Assembly (NCBI RefSeq): GCF_001729785.1
Contig: NZ_CP017183.1
Location: forward strand, 4,154,001 to 4,218,000
DNA: 64,000 nt
Reading direction: 5' to 3'
Origin: Enterobacter hormaechei subsp. xiangfangensis
GTDB taxonomy: Bacteria; Pseudomonadota; Gammaproteobacteria; Enterobacterales; Enterobacteriaceae
Shown here: piece after piece, positions 1-10,269 of the stretch
How the letters are laid out: each line of letters starts with the position of its first letter
How positions within the stretch are numbered: position 1 is the first letter of the stretch
The notes under the pieces: generated by a model
Databases searched by the model: none
What the model saw: the letters and a program-made list of their open reading frames with translations, nothing else
What the model was told of the DNA's origin: nothing
Program-made: the position numbers and the translations under genes

Positions 1-999
<999 letters not shown>

Positions 1000-1155
1000 T
1001 TACAAATTCATCCCCTGAATCCCTCAGGGCTGAGTAAACAGCAGCGTCCCTCACTTTCACTTGTAACCCATTAAAGGTCGTTCACTGGCTTTTATGCTCG
1101 TCTTACTCAAAGCTACAGGCGCGATATTCTACGTGAAAACAAAGTAAACGGCAGG

Positions 1156-3096
1156 TCAAACAGAGTATCTTTGCAAATATTTTTTCACATTGGTGTCAAG
1201 CGGCTGAGAGGCGGCAAAAAAATCCCCCTGACCGCCCGTCACGCCGCGCTCTGTCAACATCTGCCATTCACTTCGTGAACGTACGCCTGTGGCAAATACT
1301 TGCGTTTGCGTTCCTTTGCACGCTTCCACCAGGCTTTGTACCAGCAGCTGGTTTTCCGTGCGTTTTTCAATATTCCTTACCAGACCCGGATGCAGCTTCA
1401 ATAATTCAACATCCAGCTCTTTGATCCAGCTGGTGCTCACCAGCGTCAGACCCGCCTGGGTTACCGCCACGCGAGCTCCAAGCGCATTGATTAAACGCAC
1501 CACCGGGCGCAACCGGCTGATGTGTTGACCTACATCTGCCTCTGCAAGTTCAAAAATAATGCGTTTGCGTTGCGATTTTTCGCATTGCATTAACGTGTCA
1601 CGTAACCAGCGCTGGAAGCGCGGACGGATCAGCGATTCGACGGTCACCTGTAAAGCCAGATTTTCTTCAGGCCAGTACGATAAAAACGGAATGAGGCGGG
1701 TAATTTGCTGACGGTCATACTCTTCGGACAATCCGAATTGCAACACCATGGGCAGATATTCCGCAGAGATAACCTCTTCGGTGCCATCAAAAATACGGCA
1801 CATCAGCTCACGATGATGAACATGACCATTCTTCATGACCGCCGGTTTTTGATAGATGCGCGGTCCGCCCCGGCTCAGCATCTGTTCAATCAGGGTTCGC
1901 CAGCGCACGTTGCCGCGCCCTTTCTCCGGCAGCGTATCATCATAGACTGCCCAGCCGTTCGCCCCCTGCAATACGGCGTTACGCGTGGCCGCTTCCGCAT
2001 GTTCCATCACCTGCTCCGTCGACTGACCGCCGCGCCAGGCACAGATGCCCATATGCACCATATCGTCTCTGTCGAGCATTTTGCTCTGGGGCAGCGCATC
2101 GACGGCTTTCAGCAGCTGGCTGGCGATACTCTCGGACTCCTTTAAGGTGCGATGCGGCAGCAAGACGGCAAAATCGCTGCGGTGGTAGCGTGCCAGTAAC
2201 GCGCCGGGGTAGCGCATAATAAAGGTGGACAGCAGATTAATCAGCGTAAAGAGGTTCTCTTCCGCCACGCGCTGACCCCAGGTATCACGGAGCAGATCAA
2301 AGTCGGGCAGGCGAATCATCATTACCACGCCATGCGTACCCACCTTTTCGGGGTCATCAAGAAGCGTAGCCAGCTGATTATCAAAGAAGAGACGGTTGTT
2401 GAGGCCCGTTTTGTTATCCTGCGCGGCGTAAGAGCGAATCAACGTGTCCATACGGCTACGCTGATCGCTGGCAAACTGGATTTCGGAGAGCAGCACGTCC
2501 AGGGCGCTACTGGTGCGTGATGGCCATTCATAAACCGATCCCCGCACCTGCGGACCCCGCTCGCCATTCAGTATCCGCACGGAGCGTGTTTCCAGCAGTT
2601 CCTGGCCGGAAAGTTGACGACGCTGCCAGCGAACGGCGAGGAAAATCAGCAGTACGATAAAGGCAACGGCGATGGTTAAGGGCGCGGTGGTCATAAGCGA
2701 GCGTAAATAGTTGCTCATCGGATCCTGGTACATCAGATGAATTGTCATACCCGGATGTTTAAGTGAATTAACCGTGACGTCCCGATACTGATCTACCGTG
2801 CCGGCAGGACGATAGCTGCCCTGGCGGGTATGGCTGAAAACGGTCTGCTTCCCCTGTTTAATGTCGATCTGCACTATATCCACAGGCACCATTAACTCAT
2901 CCAGCTCACGCGAAAGCGCCGGGAAGGAGGACGTTATCAGGCGAGTGTCGATAACCGATGCAACCGATTCAACCCGGTTAACCAGCTTATCCTGGATGGC
3001 ATTGTAAAAGCTCAGCGAGCAGCCGATTAGCGTGACAAATATGGTCAGCCCCGTCAGCAAGGTAATAAAAGCTGAGAACTTCGTCGTTAATCGCAT
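1156..3096 (-). CDS. csrD: CsrD, regulator of CsrB/CsrC sRNA decay
   Basis: Inner-membrane protein that, in E. coli, targets the CsrB and CsrC sRNAs for RNase E cleavage and so frees CsrA. It has 646 residues, as in E. coli. Two membrane segments lie near residues 8-32 and 136-157 and flank a periplasmic part, followed by GGDEF-like and EAL-like domains. Both catalytic signatures are degenerate: HRSDF at residues 305-309 replaces GGDEF and ELM at 430-432 replaces EAL. That fits the known lack of c-di-GMP turnover by CsrD. The gene is leftward, upstream of mreB and divergent from acuI. Confidence 0.96.
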   Translation of the reverse strand: MRLTTKFSAFITLLTGLTIFVTLIGCSLSFYNAIQDKLVNRVESVASVIDTRLITSSFPALSRELDELMVPVDIVQIDIKQGKQTVFSHTRQGSYRPAGTVDQYRDVTVNSLKHPGMTIHLMYQDPMSNYLRSLMTTAPLTIAVAFIVLLIFLAVRWQRRQLSGQELLETRSVRILNGERGPQVRGSVYEWPSRTSSALDVLLSEIQFASDQRSRMDTLIRSYAAQDNKTGLNNRLFFDNQLATLLDDPEKVGTHGVVMMIRLPDFDLLRDTWGQRVAEENLFTLINLLSTFIMRYPGALLARYHRSDFAVLLPHRTLKESESIASQLLKAVDALPQSKMLDRDDMVHMGICAWRGGQSTEQVMEHAEAATRNAVLQGANGWAVYDDTLPEKGRGNVRWRTLIEQMLSRGGPRIYQKPAVMKNGHVHHRELMCRIFDGTEEVISAEYLPMVLQFGLSEEYDRQQITRLIPFLSYWPEENLALQVTVESLIRPRFQRWLRDTLMQCEKSQRKRIIFELAEADVGQHISRLRPVVRLINALGARVAVTQAGLTLVSTSWIKELDVELLKLHPGLVRNIEKRTENQLLVQSLVEACKGTQTQVFATGVRSRSEWQMLTERGVTGGQGDFFAASQPLDTNVKKYLQRYSV

Positions 3097-3161
3097 CCTT
3101 GAGATTACTCCGTGGATTGAAGGGGGGGCAAGTGAGCACTAACTTGCATTTCAAATGCGAC

Positions 3162-3189
3162 ATACTATCAAACCTGGTGTATCTGGCAA
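3162..3189 (-). promoter_or_regulatory. csrD: Candidate csrD promoter
   Basis: On the minus strand TTGCCA (3184-3189) and TAGTAT (3162-3167) are 16 bases apart, 66 bases before the csrD start. A 13-base palindrome, GCATTTCAAATGC, at 3146-3158 lies just downstream. The assignment rests on hexamer similarity only. Confidence 0.4.
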
Positions 3190-3279
3190 TTTATTGCGTT
3201 AAATCGGCACTGCGTTTCATTGAGCGAGTATAGTCATCAGGACATATTTTCCCATCATCAAACCTAGTGAGGACCCTGT

Positions 3280-4254
3280 ATGCAGGCTTTGATCTTAGAA
3301 CAGCAGGACGGCAAAACCGTTGCCTCGGTGCAATCCATTGAGGAGAACCACCTGCCGGAGGGCGACGTGACCGTAGATATCGACTGGTCCAGCCTGAACT
3401 ATAAGGATGCACTGGCGATTACGGGAAAAGGTAAAATCATCCGAAATTTCCCGATGGTGCCAGGAATCGACTTTGCAGGCCGCGTGCATACCAGTGAAGA
3501 CCCGCGTTTTCACGCCGGACAGCAGGTGCTGCTCACCGGCTGGGGCGTAGGTGAAAACCACTGGGGCGGACTGGCAGCACAGGCGCGCGTCAAAGGTGAC
3601 TGGCTGGTCCCGATGCCGAAAGGCCTGGACGGTCGTAAGGCGATGATCATCGGCACGGCAGGCTTCACCGCCATGCTGTGCGTGATGGCGCTGGAAGAGG
3701 CCGGGATTCGTCCTGACTCGGGCGAAATTGTCGTCACCGGCGCCAGCGGCGGCGTGGGCAGCACGGCCGTCACGCTGCTGCACAAGCTGGGGTATCAGGT
3801 CGCCGCCGTCTCTGGCCGCGAAAGTACGCATGATTATCTACGTCAGCTGGGCGCAAGCCGTATTCTGAGCCGCGACGAATTCGCCGAGACCCGCCCGCTG
3901 GAAAAACAGGTCTGGGCTGGCGCAGTAGATACCGTCGGCGACAACGTGCTGGCGAAGGTGCTGGCGCAAATGAATTACGGCGGCTGCGTGGCAGCCTGTG
4001 GTCTGGCGGGTGGTTTTGCCCTGCCGACGACGGTGATGCCATTTATTCTGCGTAACGTGCGTCTTCAGGGTGTCGATTCGGTCATGAGCCCAGCCGAGCG
4101 GCGGGCTGAGGCCTGGGAACGTCTGGTGCAGGATCTGCCAGCCTCATTCTATGAGCAGAGCGCCACTGAGATTACCCTGAGCCAGGCGCCAGAGTTCGCC
4201 AATAAAATCATGGACAACCAGTTCCACGGTCGTGCGCTGGTTAAAATCGCCTAA
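3280..4254 (+). CDS. acuI: Acrylyl-CoA reductase AcuI (YhdH)
   Basis: NADPH-dependent medium-chain dehydrogenase/reductase that reduces toxic acryloyl-CoA to propionyl-CoA in the cytoplasm. It has 324 residues, as in E. coli YhdH. The N-terminal GroES-like part includes SSLNYKDALAITG, and the Rossmann dinucleotide loop GASGGVGS is at residues 154-161. GAGGA before the ATG is the ribosome site. The gene is divergent from csrD and is followed, 77 bases later, by msrP with no T-tract terminator between, so read-through into msrPQ is possible. Confidence 0.95.
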   Translation: MQALILEQQDGKTVASVQSIEENHLPEGDVTVDIDWSSLNYKDALAITGKGKIIRNFPMVPGIDFAGRVHTSEDPRFHAGQQVLLTGWGVGENHWGGLAAQARVKGDWLVPMPKGLDGRKAMIIGTAGFTAMLCVMALEEAGIRPDSGEIVVTGASGGVGSTAVTLLHKLGYQVAAVSGRESTHDYLRQLGASRILSRDEFAETRPLEKQVWAGAVDTVGDNVLAKVLAQMNYGGCVAACGLAGGFALPTTVMPFILRNVRLQGVDSVMSPAERRAEAWERLVQDLPASFYEQSATEITLSQAPEFANKIMDNQFHGRALVKIA

Positions 4255-4291
4255 TCTTCAAATTTTCGTGACATATTCGCGCTAACCCTCC

Positions 4292-4327
4292 TCCTCCGTC
4301 ATGCTTAGAAAAACGCCTGACGGAGGA
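4292..4327 (+). promoter_or_regulatory. msrP: Inverted repeat sequestering the msrP ribosome site
   Basis: TCCTCCGTCA (4292-4301) and TGACGGAGGA (4318-4327) form a perfect 10-bp inverted repeat with a 16-base loop. The right arm contains the only Shine-Dalgarno of msrP, GGAGG at 4322-4326, five bases before the ATG at 4332. No T-tract follows, so this is not a standard terminator. Any transcript that starts left of 4292 would have the ribosome site paired. Confidence 0.6.
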
Positions 4328-4331
4328 TGCC

Positions 4332-5333
4332 ATGAAAACCCGAAAACTGACGGAAGCCGACGTAACGTCTGAATCTGTCTTTATGCTACAGCGCCGCCAG
4401 ATCCTGAAAATGCTTGGCATCAGCGCCACTGCCCTGACGCTCACCCCTGCGGCCCATGCCGATCTGCTCGACTGGTTTAAGGGCAACGATCGCCCGAAAG
4501 CCCCCTCCGGCGCACCGCTTAACTTCACGAAACCGGCACAGTGGCAGAATAAACTGACGCTGACGCCGGAAGATAAAGTCACCGGCTATAACAACTTCTA
4601 TGAGTTTGGTCTTGATAAGGCCGATCCTGCCGCCAACGCCGGGAGCATGAAAACCGATCCCTGGACGCTGAAGATAGATGGCGAGGTGGCAAAACCGCTG
4701 ACGCTGGATCATCATGACCTCACCACCCGCTTCCCCCTTGAAGAACGCATTTACCGTATGCGCTGTGTGGAAGCCTGGTCGATGGTGGTGCCGTGGGTAG
4801 GTTTCCCTTTGCATAAACTGCTGGCGCTGGTTGAGCCCACCAGCAACGCGAAGTATGTTTCTTTCCAGACGCGCTATGCCCCGGACGAGATGCCAGGCCA
4901 GAAGGATCGGTTTATCGGCGGCGGGCTGGAGTATCCCTACGTTGAAGGTTTACGTCTCGACGAAGCCATGCATCCGCTTACGCTGCTCACCGTCGGGGTT
5001 TATGGCAAAGCGCTGCCGCCGCAAAACGGGGCACCCATTCGCCTGACCGTACCGTGGAAATACGGTTTCAAGGGCATCAAATCGATCGTCAGCATTAAGC
5101 TCACCCGTGAACGCCCCCCCACCACCTGGAACCTGGCAGCGCCTGACGAGTATGGTTTTTTTGCCAACGTTAACCCACACGTTGACCATCCGCGCTGGTC
5201 GCAGGCAACAGAACGTTTTATCGGTTCCGGCGGCGCGCTGGATGTTAAACGCCAGCCAACGCTGCTATTTAACGGCTATGCGGATGAGGTGGCATCCCTC
5301 TACCGTGGTCTGAACTTACGGGAGAACTTCTAA
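4332..5333 (+). CDS. msrP: Periplasmic methionine sulfoxide reductase, catalytic subunit
   Basis: Molybdopterin enzyme that reduces methionine sulfoxide in oxidised periplasmic proteins, using electrons from MsrQ. It has 333 residues. The Tat signal RRQILKMLG (from about residue 18) precedes a hydrophobic stretch ending in AHA. The Mo-ligand cysteine is Cys145 in MRCVEAW, and the sulfite-oxidase-fold core is close to E. coli YedY. In E. coli msrPQ lies beside hprRS; here it lies between acuI and aroQ with no two-component genes, so its control may differ. The ribosome site lies in an inverted repeat. The stop codon abuts msrQ. Confidence 0.96.
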   Translation: MKTRKLTEADVTSESVFMLQRRQILKMLGISATALTLTPAAHADLLDWFKGNDRPKAPSGAPLNFTKPAQWQNKLTLTPEDKVTGYNNFYEFGLDKADPAANAGSMKTDPWTLKIDGEVAKPLTLDHHDLTTRFPLEERIYRMRCVEAWSMVVPWVGFPLHKLLALVEPTSNAKYVSFQTRYAPDEMPGQKDRFIGGGLEYPYVEGLRLDEAMHPLTLLTVGVYGKALPPQNGAPIRLTVPWKYGFKGIKSIVSIKLTRERPPTTWNLAAPDEYGFFANVNPHVDHPRWSQATERFIGSGGALDVKRQPTLLFNGYADEVASLYRGLNLRENF

Positions 5334-5933
5334 GTGCGTTTAACGGCAAAGCAGATAACCTGGCTGAAGGTACTCCTGCATTTAGCCGGATTGCTCCCCT
5401 TTATCTGGCTCTTCTGGGCAGCCAGCCAGGGACAGTTCAGTGCCGATCCGGCGAAAGATATTCAGCATTTTACGGGTCGGATGGCTCTGAAATTTTTGCT
5501 GGCGACCTTGCTCGTCTCACCGTTGGCGCGCTACGCTAAACAGCCATTATTGATACGCACCCGTCGGCTTTTAGGGCTATGGTGTTTCGCCTGGGCAACG
5601 CTGCATCTCACCAGCTACGCCCTGCTGGAACTGGGCATTAATAACCTGGCACTCCTTGGCAGCGAACTGGTGACGCGTCCCTATCTGACGCTGGGTATCG
5701 TAAGCTGGCTGGTTTTACTGGCGCTGACGCTGACATCCACGCAGTATGCGCAGCGAAAACTGGGGCGACGCTGGCAACTACTGCATAACTTCGTCTATCT
5801 GGTCGCGATCCTCGCCCCTATTCATTACCTGTGGTCGGTGAAGATTTTATCCCCTCAGCCGGTCATCTACGCCCTGCTGGCCCTGGCCCTTTTAGCGTGG
5901 CGTTACAAGAAGTTCCGCCAGTGGTTGCGATAG
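5334..5933 (+). CDS. msrQ: Membrane heme subunit MsrQ of the MsrPQ system
   Basis: Inner-membrane b-type cytochrome of the ferric-reductase-like family that passes electrons from the quinone pool and flavin to MsrP. It has 199 residues and about six hydrophobic segments, with histidines inside them in [20 protein letters not shown] and PIHYLW as candidate heme ligands. Translation starts at GTG 5334 directly after the msrP TAA, so coupling is likely. It is the last gene of the pair. A 234-base gap with an inverted repeat and the acc promoter follows. Confidence 0.94.
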   Translation: MRLTAKQITWLKVLLHLAGLLPFIWLFWAASQGQFSADPAKDIQHFTGRMALKFLLATLLVSPLARYAKQPLLIRTRRLLGLWCFAWATLHLTSYALLELGINNLALLGSELVTRPYLTLGIVSWLVLLALTLTSTQYAQRKLGRRWQLLHNFVYLVAILAPIHYLWSVKILSPQPVIYALLALALLAWRYKKFRQWLR

Positions 5934-5965
5934 TTCACGAAACTGTGCGTTTTCCCGCAGATTAT

Positions 5966-6003
5966 TTATCAACCGCGAATCTTTTTCGGATAGCGGTTGA
6001 TAA
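5966..6003. repeat. 11-bp inverted repeat upstream of aroQ-accBC
   Basis: TTATCAACCGC (5966-5976) and GCGGTTGATAA (5993-6003) are perfect inverted copies 16 bases apart. The repeat lies between msrQ and the accBC promoter. There is no T-tract on either side. It could be an operator or an RNA hairpin at the end of msrQ; the sequence does not decide. Confidence 0.55.
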
Positions 6004-6025
6004 TCTTCCCTGATAAGACCAGTAT

Positions 6026-6057
6026 TTAGCTGCCAAATGCTACGAAATCGTTATAAT
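6026..6057 (+). promoter_or_regulatory. Probable aroQ-accBC promoter
   Basis: A consensus TATAAT lies at 6052-6057. The -35 region around TTAGCTGCC (6026-6034) is poor, which suggests activator help or a weak core. As I recall it, the mapped E. coli accBC promoter has nearly the same sequence here. The leader to the aroQ start is about 105 bases. Confidence 0.6.
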
Positions 6058-6167
6058 GTGCGACTTCGGTTTTCCGGACAGGGGTTTTAGGCCTCTGAAA
6101 GGGTGACAATTGCGCTTTGAGGGTATATGTTGTTTTTTACCCGAAAATCGCAGGAGATAGCGGCATA

Positions 6168-6620
6168 ATGGCTGATAAATTCCAAATTTTAGTTTTAAAC
6201 GGACCGAACCTGAACATGCTCGGCACCCGTGAGCCAGAGAAGTACGGCACGCTAACATTGAGCGAAATTGTTAACCGTCTGAGTACGGAAGCAGCGTCGC
6301 TGAATGTGGATTTGGACCATTTTCAGTCTAACGCGGAGTACGCAATCATCGACCGTATTCATCAGGCTAAAGACACTGTGGACTATATCCTGATCAATCC
6401 GGCCGCGTTTACGCACACCAGTGTTGCTATACGCGACGCACTGCTCGCGGTGAGTATCCCGTTTATCGAGATCCACCTGAGTAACGTGCACGCCCGAGAG
6501 CCGTTCCGCCACCACTCCTACCTGTCAGATATCGCCGCTGGCGTGATTTGTGGGCTGGGTGCAGACGGCTATTCATACGCTTTACAGACAGCGGTAAAAC
6601 GCTTGTCACAATCACACTAA
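6168..6620 (+). CDS. aroQ: Type II 3-dehydroquinate dehydratase
   Basis: Converts 3-dehydroquinate to 3-dehydroshikimate, normally in the shikimate or quinate pathway, as a dodecamer. It has 150 residues. [13 protein letters not shown] (11-23) with Arg21 and Tyr26 forms the mobile active-site lid, and [11 protein letters not shown] holds the catalytic histidine region. ATG 6168 is chosen over an upstream in-frame start because AGGAG at 6152-6156 precedes it and the product then matches the family length. It is co-transcribed with accBC, 21 bases away. Confidence 0.95.
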   Translation: MADKFQILVLNGPNLNMLGTREPEKYGTLTLSEIVNRLSTEAASLNVDLDHFQSNAEYAIIDRIHQAKDTVDYILINPAAFTHTSVAIRDALLAVSIPFIEIHLSNVHAREPFRHHSYLSDIAAGVICGLGADGYSYALQTAVKRLSQSH

Positions 6621-6641
6621 ACAAGAGTACGGAACCCACTC

Positions 6642-7106
6642 ATGGATATTCGTAAGATTAAAAAACTGATCGAGCTGGTTGAAGAATCAGGCATCTCCGA
6701 ACTGGAAATTTCTGAAGGCGAAGAGTCTGTACGCATCAGCCGTGCAGCCCCAGCCGCTAGCTTCCCGGTAATGCAGCAAGCTTATGCTGCGCCAGTGCAG
6801 CAGCCTGCGCTCTCCGCAGCCGTTGCGCCAGCGGCAGCAGAAGCGGCACCTGCGGCTGCAACAGAAATCAGTGGTCACATCGTACGTTCCCCAATGGTTG
6901 GTACTTTCTACCGCACCCCGAGCCCGGACGCGAAGGCGTTCATCGAAGTGGGTCAGAAAGTCAACGTAGGCGATACCCTGTGCATCGTTGAAGCCATGAA
7001 AATGATGAACCAGATCGAAGCAGACAAATCAGGTACTGTGAAAGCGATCCTGGTCGAAAGTGGTCAGCCGGTAGAATTTGACGAGCCGCTGGTCGTCATC
7101 GAGTAA
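6642..7106 (+). CDS. accB: Biotin carboxyl carrier protein of acetyl-CoA carboxylase
   Basis: Carries the biotin that shuttles CO2 from AccC to the AccAD transferase in the first step of fatty-acid synthesis. It has 154 residues. An N-terminal helix region is followed by a flexible Ala/Pro/Gln linker (about 33-78) and the C-terminal biotinyl domain, with the modified lysine Lys120 in EAMKMMNQ. accC follows after 10 bases, so the two are translated at matched levels. In E. coli AccB also represses its own operon. Confidence 0.97.
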
Positions 7107-7116
7107 CGAGGCGAAC

Positions 7117-8466
7117 ATGCTGGATAAAATTGTTATCGCCAACCGTGGCGAGATTGCACTGCGTATTCTTCGTGCCTGTAAAGAACTGGGCATCAAGACC
7201 GTGGCCGTGCATTCAAGCGCGGATCGCGATTTAAAACACGTATTGCTGGCGGATGAGACGGTCTGTATCGGTCCGGCTCCGTCCGTAAAAAGCTATCTGA
7301 ACATCCCGGCGATCATCAGCGCCGCCGAAATCACTGGCGCGGTCGCGATTCACCCGGGTTATGGTTTCCTCTCTGAGAACGCCAACTTTGCTGAGCAGGT
7401 TGAACGCTCTGGCTTTATCTTCATTGGCCCGAAAGCTGACACCATTCGCCTGATGGGTGACAAAGTGTCTGCCATCACCGCGATGAAAAAAGCTGGCGTG
7501 CCAACCGTACCGGGCTCTGACGGCCCGCTGACCGACGATATGGATGCTAACCGCGCCCATGCTAAACGCATTGGCTATCCGGTGATCATCAAAGCGTCCG
7601 GCGGCGGCGGCGGTCGCGGTATGCGCGTTGTACGCAGCGATGCTGAACTGGCGCAGTCCATCTCCATGACCAAAGCGGAAGCGAAAGCGGCTTTCAGCAA
7701 TGACATGGTGTACATGGAAAAATACCTGGAAAACCCACGCCACATCGAAATTCAGGTGCTGGCTGACGGTCAGGGTAACGCGATCTATCTGGCAGAACGT
7801 GACTGCTCCATGCAGCGTCGTCACCAGAAAGTCGTCGAAGAAGCGCCAGCGCCGGGCATTACGCCGGAACTGCGTCGCTACATCGGTGAGCGTTGCGCCA
7901 AAGCGTGTGTCGATATCGGCTATCGCGGGGCGGGTACCTTTGAGTTCCTGTTCGAAAACGGCGAGTTCTACTTCATTGAGATGAACACCCGTATTCAGGT
8001 TGAACACCCGGTTACCGAAATGATCACCGGCGTTGACCTGATTAAAGAACAGCTGCGTATCGCAGCCGGTCAGCCGCTGTCCATCAAACAGGAAGAAGTT
8101 GTGGTTAAAGGCCATGCGGTAGAGTGCCGTATCAACGCCGAAGACCCGAACACCTTCCTGCCAAGCCCGGGTAAAATCACGCGTTTCCACGCGCCGGGTG
8201 GCTTTGGTGTGCGCTGGGAGTCCCATATCTACGCCGGTTACACCGTACCGCCGTACTATGACTCAATGATTGGTAAGCTGATCTGCTACGGCGAAAACCG
8301 TGACGTGGCCATTGCCCGCATGAAGAACGCCCTTCAGGAGCTGATCATCGACGGGATCAAAACCAACGTTGATCTCCAGATGCGCATTATGAGCGACGAG
8401 CACTTCCAGAATGGTGGGACTAACATCCACTACCTGGAGAAAAAACTCGGTCTGAACGAGAAGTAA
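7117..8466 (+). CDS. accC: Biotin carboxylase, AccC
   Basis: ATP-dependent carboxylation of the biotin on AccB. It has 449 residues, as in E. coli. The ATP-grasp fold shows Lys159 in [11 protein letters not shown] and the metal and bicarbonate motif [14 protein letters not shown]. The ATG at 7117 is the family start, and an earlier in-frame start inside accB gives an unneeded extension. A strong intrinsic terminator follows, which closes the aroQ-accB-accC unit. Confidence 0.98.
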   Translation: MLDKIVIANRGEIALRILRACKELGIKTVAVHSSADRDLKHVLLADETVCIGPAPSVKSYLNIPAIISAAEITGAVAIHPGYGFLSENANFAEQVERSGFIFIGPKADTIRLMGDKVSAITAMKKAGVPTVPGSDGPLTDDMDANRAHAKRIGYPVIIKASGGGGGRGMRVVRSDAELAQSISMTKAEAKAAFSNDMVYMEKYLENPRHIEIQVLADGQGNAIYLAERDCSMQRRHQKVVEEAPAPGITPELRRYIGERCAKACVDIGYRGAGTFEFLFENGEFYFIEMNTRIQVEHPVTEMITGVDLIKEQLRIAAGQPLSIKQEEVVVKGHAVECRINAEDPNTFLPSPGKITRFHAPGGFGVRWESHIYAGYTVPPYYDSMIGKLICYGENRDVAIARMKNALQELIIDGIKTNVDLQMRIMSDEHFQNGGTNIHYLEKKLGLNEK

Positions 8467-8481
8467 GAGATCAGTGTTGCT

Positions 8482-8512
8482 AAAAGGCCGGATTATCCGG
8501 CCTTTTTTATTT
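8482..8512 (+). terminator. Intrinsic terminator after accC
   Basis: AAAAGGCCGGA (8482-8492), loop TTA and TCCGGCCTTTT (8496-8506), followed by more T residues, form a long stem with a T-tract. It lies 16 bases after the accC stop. Confidence 0.9.
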
Positions 8513-8574
8513 CTGGGGATCGCTAAGCCCCATCATGTACAATCCCCGCTTTCTTCATCCACAAGGGACAAAAA

Positions 8575-8817
8575 ATGGACAAACGTTTTGTTCAGGCCCA
8601 TAAAGAAGCGCGCTGGGCGCTGTGGCTGACCCTTCTCTATCTCGCCGCATGGTTAGTAACTGCTTACTTACCTGATTCGGCGATTGGCATTACCGGCCTC
8701 CCGCACTGGTTTGAAATGGCCTGCCTGCTGCTGCCGCTGGTGTTTATCCTGCTGTGCTGGGCGATGGTGAAATTCATCTATCGCGATATTTCACTGGAGG
8801 ACGATGATGCAGCTTGA
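8575..8817 (+). CDS. yhdT: YhdT, small inner-membrane protein
   Basis: An 80-residue protein of the YhdT family (DUF997) with no established reaction. Two hydrophobic segments are visible, about residues 15-32 and 45-68, with charged ends and an acidic EDDDAA tail. AAGGGA precedes the start. Its end overlaps the beginning of panF by 11 bases, an arrangement kept in E. coli. Coupling to the pantothenate transporter suggests an accessory role, but that is inference from position. Confidence 0.9.
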   Translation: MDKRFVQAHKEARWALWLTLLYLAAWLVTAYLPDSAIGITGLPHWFEMACLLLPLVFILLCWAMVKFIYRDISLEDDDAA

Positions 8818-10258
8818 AGTCATTCTGCCCCTTATCGCTTACCTGTTCCTGGTGTTTGGCCTGTCGGTTTATGCGATGCGTAAACGTTCGACCGGCACCT
8901 TTCTGAACGAGTATTTCCTCGGGAGCCGCTCAATGGGTGGCGTCGTGCTGGCCATGACGCTGACCGCTACTTACATCAGCGCCAGCTCGTTTATCGGTGG
9001 CCCGGGCGCCGCTTATAAGTACGGGCTGGGCTGGGTACTGCTGGCCATGATCCAGCTGCCTGCCATCTGGCTCTCTCTGGGCATACTGGGTAAAAAGTTT
9101 GCCATTCTGGCCCGTCGCTACAATGCCGTAACGCTGAACGATATGCTGTTTGCTCGCTATCAGAGTCGCTTGCTGGTATGGCTGGCAAGCCTGAGTCTGC
9201 TGGTGGCGTTTATTGGCGCAATGACGGTGCAGTTTATCGGCGGCGCACGTCTGCTGGAGACGGCAGCCGGTATCCCCTATGAGACGGGCCTGGTCATTTT
9301 CGGTGTGAGTATCGCGCTGTATACCGCGTTTGGCGGGTTCCGCGCCAGCGTACTCAACGACACGATGCAGGGGATGGTGATGCTCATTGGCACCCTCGTT
9401 CTGCTGGTGGGTATCGTGCATGCCGCAGGGGGCCTGAGCCATGCGGTTGAAACCCTGGAAGCGATCGATCCGAAACTGGTCTCGCCGCAGGGGGCGGATG
9501 ATATCCTCTCTCCAACCTTTATGACCTCGTTCTGGGTGCTGGTGTGCTTTGGCGTGATTGGCCTGCCGCATACTGCCGTGCGCTGCATCTCATATAAAGA
9601 CAGCAAAGCGGTGCACCGCGGGATCATTATCGGGACAATTGTGGTGGCGATCCTGATGTTTGGTATGCACCTGGCGGGCGCGCTGGGCCGCGCGGTGATC
9701 CCTGACCTTACCGTACCGGATCTGGTCATTCCGACCCTGATGGTGAAAGTGCTTCCGCCGTTTGCCGCCGGGATTTTCCTCGCCGCACCCATGGCGGCCA
9801 TTATGTCGACCATCAACGCTCAGTTGCTGCAAAGTTCCGCTACGATCATTAAAGATCTCTATCTGAATTTGCGCCCTGAACAGGTCGAAAATGAGCGACG
9901 CCTCAAGCGTATGTCGGCGGTGATTACCCTGGTGCTGGGGGCGTTACTGTTGCTGGCCGCGTGGCGTCCACCGGAGATGATCATCTGGCTAAACCTGCTC
10001 GCCTTTGGCGGGCTGGAGGCCGTTTTCCTGTGGCCGCTGGTGCTGGGGCTGTACTGGGAACGCGCGAATGCCGCGGGTGCATTAAGCGGCATGATTGTCG
10101 GGGGCGTCCTGTATGCCGTTCTCGCCACGTTTAAAATTCAGTATCTGGGCTTCCATCCGATCGTGCCTTCGTTACTGTTAAGTTTACTGGCGTTTGTGGT
10201 GGGAAACCGTTTTGGTCGACCGGTGCCACAAACTGCCCTGATTTCTACTGACAAATAA
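8807..10258 (+). CDS. panF: Sodium/pantothenate symporter PanF
   Basis: Inner-membrane symporter of the sodium:solute symporter family that imports pantothenate, the precursor of coenzyme A. It has 483 residues with about 12-13 hydrophobic helices and is nearly collinear with E. coli PanF. Two adjacent ATG codons exist; 8807 gives the family length. It overlaps yhdT and is followed after 11 bases by prmA. Supply of CoA fits the accBC genes nearby, but that link is inference. Confidence 0.95.
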   Translation: MQLEVILPLIAYLFLVFGLSVYAMRKRSTGTFLNEYFLGSRSMGGVVLAMTLTATYISASSFIGGPGAAYKYGLGWVLLAMIQLPAIWLSLGILGKKFAILARRYNAVTLNDMLFARYQSRLLVWLASLSLLVAFIGAMTVQFIGGARLLETAAGIPYETGLVIFGVSIALYTAFGGFRASVLNDTMQGMVMLIGTLVLLVGIVHAAGGLSHAVETLEAIDPKLVSPQGADDILSPTFMTSFWVLVCFGVIGLPHTAVRCISYKDSKAVHRGIIIGTIVVAILMFGMHLAGALGRAVIPDLTVPDLVIPTLMVKVLPPFAAGIFLAAPMAAIMSTINAQLLQSSATIIKDLYLNLRPEQVENERRLKRMSAVITLVLGALLLLAAWRPPEMIIWLNLLAFGGLEAVFLWPLVLGLYWERANAAGALSGMIVGGVLYAVLATFKIQYLGFHPIVPSLLLSLLAFVVGNRFGRPVPQTALISTDK

Positions 10259-10269
10259 AGAGTTTTGCC

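Noticed and set aside
7231..8226. Minus-strand open frame of 331 codons
   Set aside because: It is a mirror of accC; it has no ribosome site and no recognisable domain.
8530..8545. TACAAT before yhdT as a promoter
   Set aside because: There is no acceptable -35 element and no extended -10, so I did not list it.
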